NCBI GenBank assembly: GCA_007125175.1
Contig: SLDS01000095.1
Coordinates: 1-40,979 of the forward strand
DNA: 40,979 nucleotides
DNA from: Flavobacteriales bacterium
GTDB lineage: Bacteria > Bacteroidota > Bacteroidia > Flavobacteriales_D > Cryomorphaceae
Reading direction: 5' to 3'
The position numbers and the translations under genes were made by a program. Each line of letters starts with the position of its first letter. Position 1 is the stretch's first letter. The notes under the pieces are model-generated. The model did not search any database, was not told the origin of the DNA, and saw nothing but the letters and a program-made list of their open reading frames with translations. Below, piece by piece: positions 37,673-40,979 of the stretch.

Positions 37673-39003
37673 AAATCATGGGCATTGCCAACATCATCTT
37701 TCTGATCGCATTAATCGCAGCCGTGGGGGCTTTTGCTTTTCAGGTGAGAAAAATCAGGCGCAATATCCTCCTGGGTAAGGATGTGGATATGAGCGGAAAT
37801 GCAGGAGAACGATTCAAAATAATGGCCCGGGTAGCCCTGGGGCAGTCCAAAATGGTAAAGCGGCCGCTTGCCGGTATCATGCACGTTTTCATTTACGTGG
37901 GCTTTGTAATCATCAATCTCGAAGTGCTCGAGATCATCATTGACGGCATTTTCGGCACCCACCGCATCTTTTCGGGCATGGGCCTGGCCTATGATGCCCT
38001 TATCGCCAGCTTTGAGGTACTTGCTGTGCTCGTACTCCTGGCCTGCATCGTTTTTCTGGCCCGGCGCTACGGTGGGCAAATCCGTCGCTTCGAGATGAAA
38101 GAGCTCTTCGGTTGGCCAAAAAATGATGCCTACATCATACTCTGGGTGGAAGTAATCTTGATGGGGGCCTTCCTCACCATGAATGCCGCCGATCTCGCTT
38201 TGCAGCAAAAAGGATCAGCGCATTATACCGAGGCTGGCAGCTACCCTGTGAGCAGCTTTACAGCTCCTTTGCTGGCAGGGATGAGCGAGTCGGGTCTCAT
38301 CGCTTTGGAAAGGGGTGCATGGTGGGCGCATATCCTCGGCATACTACTCTTTCTCAACTACCTGCCCATCTCAAAGCACTTCCACATCATTCTGGCCTTC
38401 CCCAATACCTATTTCACCCGCTTGAAGCCCATGGGCGAATTCAACAATATGGAAAAGGTGAAAAAGGAGGTGGAGCTCATGATGGATCCCAATGCCGACC
38501 CCTATGCCGCTCCTGCCGAGCCTGAAAGCGAAGGCCCTCAGGAAAAATTTGGAGCCAAGGATGTGGGCGATCTGAGCTGGAAAAACCTGATGGACGCATA
38601 CTCCTGCACGGAGTGCGGGCGTTGCACAGCCGAGTGCCCTGCCAATATTACCGGCAAATTGTTATCACCGCGCAAGATAATGATGGATACCCGCGATCGC
38701 CTCGAAGAGGTGGGCCGCAATATCGATAAGCACGGCAAGGACTACGACGATGGCAAGTCCCTCCTAGGCGATTATATCACTGAGGAAGAGCTCTGGGCTT
38801 GCACCACTTGCAATGCCTGCGTGCAAGCTTGTCCTGTGAATATCAATCCACTCGAAATCATTGTCGATCTGCGCAGGTACCTGGTAATGGAGGAATCCAA
38901 ATCGCCAACTGAGCTCAACAGCATGTACACCAATGTGGAAAACAATGGAGCTCCCTGGGCTTTCGCGCAAGCCGATCGCCTCAAGTGGGCCGAAGAAGAC
39001 TAA
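37669..39003 (+). CDS. 4Fe-4S dicluster domain membrane oxidoreductase subunit
   Basis: 444 aa; multiple TM helices then CTECGRCTAECP and CTTCNACVQACP; ATGA overlap with the upstream MCE gene. Confidence 0.92.
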   Translation: MKIMGIANIIFLIALIAAVGAFAFQVRKIRRNILLGKDVDMSGNAGERFKIMARVALGQSKMVKRPLAGIMHVFIYVGFVIINLEVLEIIIDGIFGTHRIFSGMGLAYDALIASFEVLAVLVLLACIVFLARRYGGQIRRFEMKELFGWPKNDAYIILWVEVILMGAFLTMNAADLALQQKGSAHYTEAGSYPVSSFTAPLLAGMSESGLIALERGAWWAHILGILLFLNYLPISKHFHIILAFPNTYFTRLKPMGEFNNMEKVKKEVELMMDPNADPYAAPAEPESEGPQEKFGAKDVGDLSWKNLMDAYSCTECGRCTAECPANITGKLLSPRKIMMDTRDRLEEVGRNIDKHGKDYDDGKSLLGDYITEEELWACTTCNACVQACPVNINPLEIIVDLRRYLVMEESKSPTELNSMYTNVENNGAPWAFAQADRLKWAEED

Positions 39004-39014
39004 AAAAACCAAGG

Positions 39015-39809
39015 ATGAGTGAACAAGTAAAGGTGCCTACCATGGCCGAAATGCTCGCAGCAAGTGAAGTACCTGAAGTGCTTTTTTGGGTGGGCTGTGC
39101 CGGTAGTTTCGACGATCGCGCCAAAAAGATCACCAAAGCACTGGTAAAAATCCTACACAAAGCCTCGGTAAAATTTGCAGTACTCGGCACCGAAGAATCC
39201 TGCAGTGGCGACCCCGCCAAAAGAGCGGGCAATGAATTCCTTTTCCAGATGCAAGCCATGATGAACATACAGGTGCTCAATGGCTACGAGGTGAAAAATA
39301 TCGTGACTGCCTGCCCCCACTGCTTCAATACCTTGAAAAACGAATATCCGGAACTCGGGGGAAACTATAAAGTACTCCACCACACCCAGTTCATCCGGCA
39401 GCTCATCGATGAGGGCAGACTCAAGCCCAAGGGTGGACAAGCCTTCAAAGGCAAGCGCATCACCTTTCACGACCCCTGCTACCTGGGGCGCGCCAATAGC
39501 GTGTTTGAAGCGCCACGTGAACTTCTAGAAAAACTGGATGCCGAGCTCGTAGAGATGAAGCGATGCAAATCGAAGGGTCTGTGCTGCGGTGCTGGGGGCG
39601 CCCAAATGTTTAAGGAAGCAGAAAAGGGAAACAAAGAGGTCAATATCGAGCGCAGCGAAGAAGCCCTAGCCCTCAAGCCGCAAATTATCGCCACAGGTTG
39701 CCCCTTCTGCAATACGATGATGACTGATGGCGTGAAAAATTTCAATAAGGAAGACGAAACCAAAGTGATGGATGTCGCAGAGCTCATCGCTCAAGCTGAG
39801 GACTTATGA
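39015..39809 (+). CDS. (Fe-S)-binding protein with CCG (cysteine-rich) domains
   Basis: CPHCFNTLKNEYPELGGNY, HDPCYLGRANSVFEAPRELL, KGLCCGAGGAQMF, GCPFCNTMM; HdrB/GlpC-like. Confidence 0.93.
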   Translation: MSEQVKVPTMAEMLAASEVPEVLFWVGCAGSFDDRAKKITKALVKILHKASVKFAVLGTEESCSGDPAKRAGNEFLFQMQAMMNIQVLNGYEVKNIVTACPHCFNTLKNEYPELGGNYKVLHHTQFIRQLIDEGRLKPKGGQAFKGKRITFHDPCYLGRANSVFEAPRELLEKLDAELVEMKRCKSKGLCCGAGGAQMFKEAEKGNKEVNIERSEEALALKPQIIATGCPFCNTMMTDGVKNFNKEDETKVMDVAELIAQAEDL

Positions 39810-40318
39810 ATTCGCAAACCAAAGCCCCTATAGAAATACGACTGCCTGAGCTACCCGATGAGAGTCGGGCATGGATTTACATGTGCGATAGGAAGCTAGA
39901 GGACACTGAGACACAAGCGCTGGAAAAATCCGCCAGGGAATTTGCACAGGAGTGGACAGCCCACCGACAGCAATTGCGTGCCGAGGCAGTAGTATATGCC
40001 CATCGCTTCTTGTGCCTTTTCGTAGATCAAAGTGCTGCCGGGGCCAGCGGCTGCTCCATAGATTCCTCTGTGCGCTTCGTTCAGGCCATGGAAAAGCAAT
40101 TCACGTGCTCCTTCACCAATCGCATGCTGCTGGCCTACATCACAGAAGATGGCCAAATCGCATCGACCGATGTTCGCGAGCTGCCTCAAATCCTTTCTGA
40201 AGGAAAAATTGCAAGAGATACGCTGATCTTTGACAACCTGATTGCCAATCTGGGCGACATGCGAAAACATTGGATACGCCCATTATCAGACTCTTGGTGC
40301 GCCCGTTTTTTGCCTTGA
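39806..40318 (+). CDS. Conserved Bacteroidota protein of unknown function
   Basis: 170 aa; RAWIYMCDRKL...FAQEWTAHRQQLRAEAVVYAHRFLCLFVDQSAAGASGCSIDSSVRFVQAMEKQF resembles a widespread Bacteroidota family often labelled ABC transporter ATPase although no Walker motifs are present; ATGA overlap with upstream gene. Confidence 0.8.
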   Translation: MNSQTKAPIEIRLPELPDESRAWIYMCDRKLEDTETQALEKSAREFAQEWTAHRQQLRAEAVVYAHRFLCLFVDQSAAGASGCSIDSSVRFVQAMEKQFTCSFTNRMLLAYITEDGQIASTDVRELPQILSEGKIARDTLIFDNLIANLGDMRKHWIRPLSDSWCARFLP

Positions 40319-40328
40319 GCACCGGCCC

Positions 40329-40979
40329 TCAGTACACCCGGCGCGAATCCCTGTTCTTGCACTTCCACAGCTCTCCGCTGTCCAAATCGACGGCTATCAG
40401 TCGGCCATAGCCGCTGTGGCCAGCCCTCACGCAAGCATTGTCGATCGGCCATACAGGCGCTCCACTTCGCACCGCAGACTTGATCCGTTTCCACTCAGTA
40501 GGCACATGGCCATGTACAATGCGCTTTTCGCGAAATATCTCCTTTGAATATTCAAACCGCCTGATCCACAACATATCGTGCCATGACTTGAGCGGCTTTT
40601 TCGCCTCGGGATCAAATCCGCCATGCACAAGCAGATGCTTATCGGTCTCGATATAGTAGGGCAAGCTATCAAAGAAGTCGTGTAGGCCGGATCGGAGTTG
40701 GGTGCCATTCTTGACGAGGTGCAGGGCGTTCTGCCTTTCGGCAAAAAGGCCAAGCTTGCGGCTGCCGGCTCCGTGAAAATCCATGAGTAGTTGCTCGTGA
40801 TTTCCCCTCAGAGCTACAAGGAAATAGCCATCTTGCAGCAATTGAAAAATCTTGCGCAAAACAAGGCGCGAATATGGGCCGCGGTCTACATAATCGCCGA
40901 GCAGAAAGAGTTGATCCTTCTTTTGCAAGTCCACTTTTTCCAGCAATCGACAGAAGGTCTCAAAACAACCATGTATATC
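40329..40979 (-). CDS. Metallophosphoesterase / serine-threonine protein phosphatase-like, truncated by window edge
   Basis: Reverse strand open to the window end: DIHGCFETFCRLLEKVDLQKKDQLFLLGDYVDRGPYSRLVL...VALRGNHEQLLMDF...LVHGGFD: GDxHG/GDxVDRG/GNHE motifs. Confidence 0.93.
   Translation of the reverse strand, partial: DIHGCFETFCRLLEKVDLQKKDQLFLLGDYVDRGPYSRLVLRKIFQLLQDGYFLVALRGNHEQLLMDFHGAGSRKLGLFAERQNALHLVKNGTQLRSGLHDFFDSLPYYIETDKHLLVHGGFDPEAKKPLKSWHDMLWIRRFEYSKEIFREKRIVHGHVPTEWKRIKSAVRSGAPVWPIDNACVRAGHSGYGRLIAVDLDSGELWKCKNRDSRRVY

Noticed and set aside
1-40979. Search for CRISPR arrays, tRNA/rRNA, transposases, att-like repeats and phage genes
   Set aside because: No regularly spaced repeats, cloverleaf-like sequences, integrase/transposase motifs or structural phage proteins were seen by eye; a tRNAscan-SE, Infernal and ISfinder run would be needed to exclude them formally.

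Overview
The window is an ordinary, gene-dense chromosomal segment of a Bacteroidota (probably flavobacterial) genome. The lineage is inferred from recurrent TAnnTTTG-type promoter motifs and from the gene families. I see no rRNA, tRNA, CRISPR array, transposase or phage module. Most genes are recognisable housekeeping genes: S41 protease, ung, a helicase, PEP carboxylase, priA, a Na+/solute symporter, ABC transporter, SiaB/SiaC, ZIP transporter, peroxiredoxin, glyA, fahA, relA/spoT, Fur family, STAS, purA, an envelope-biogenesis block (OstA-like, LptD, amidase, MCE/MlaD-like), an Fe-S oxidoreductase pair and a metallophosphoesterase. I did not find a convincing new biological system. Points worth a second look: (i) a sigma-like/TM fusion ORF at the left edge (1-941, minus), truncated by the window and missing from the ORF track; (ii) a 1037-aa ABC transporter with a large N-terminal extension; (iii) a SiaB-SiaC pair without the SiaA/SiaD partners; (iv) short ORFs/elements at 3690-3797 and 18445-18546; (v) promoter motifs that imply changed or leaderless start sites for several genes, including lptD, the helicase and the DCC protein; (vi) an uncharacterised lipoprotein plus secreted protein pair.
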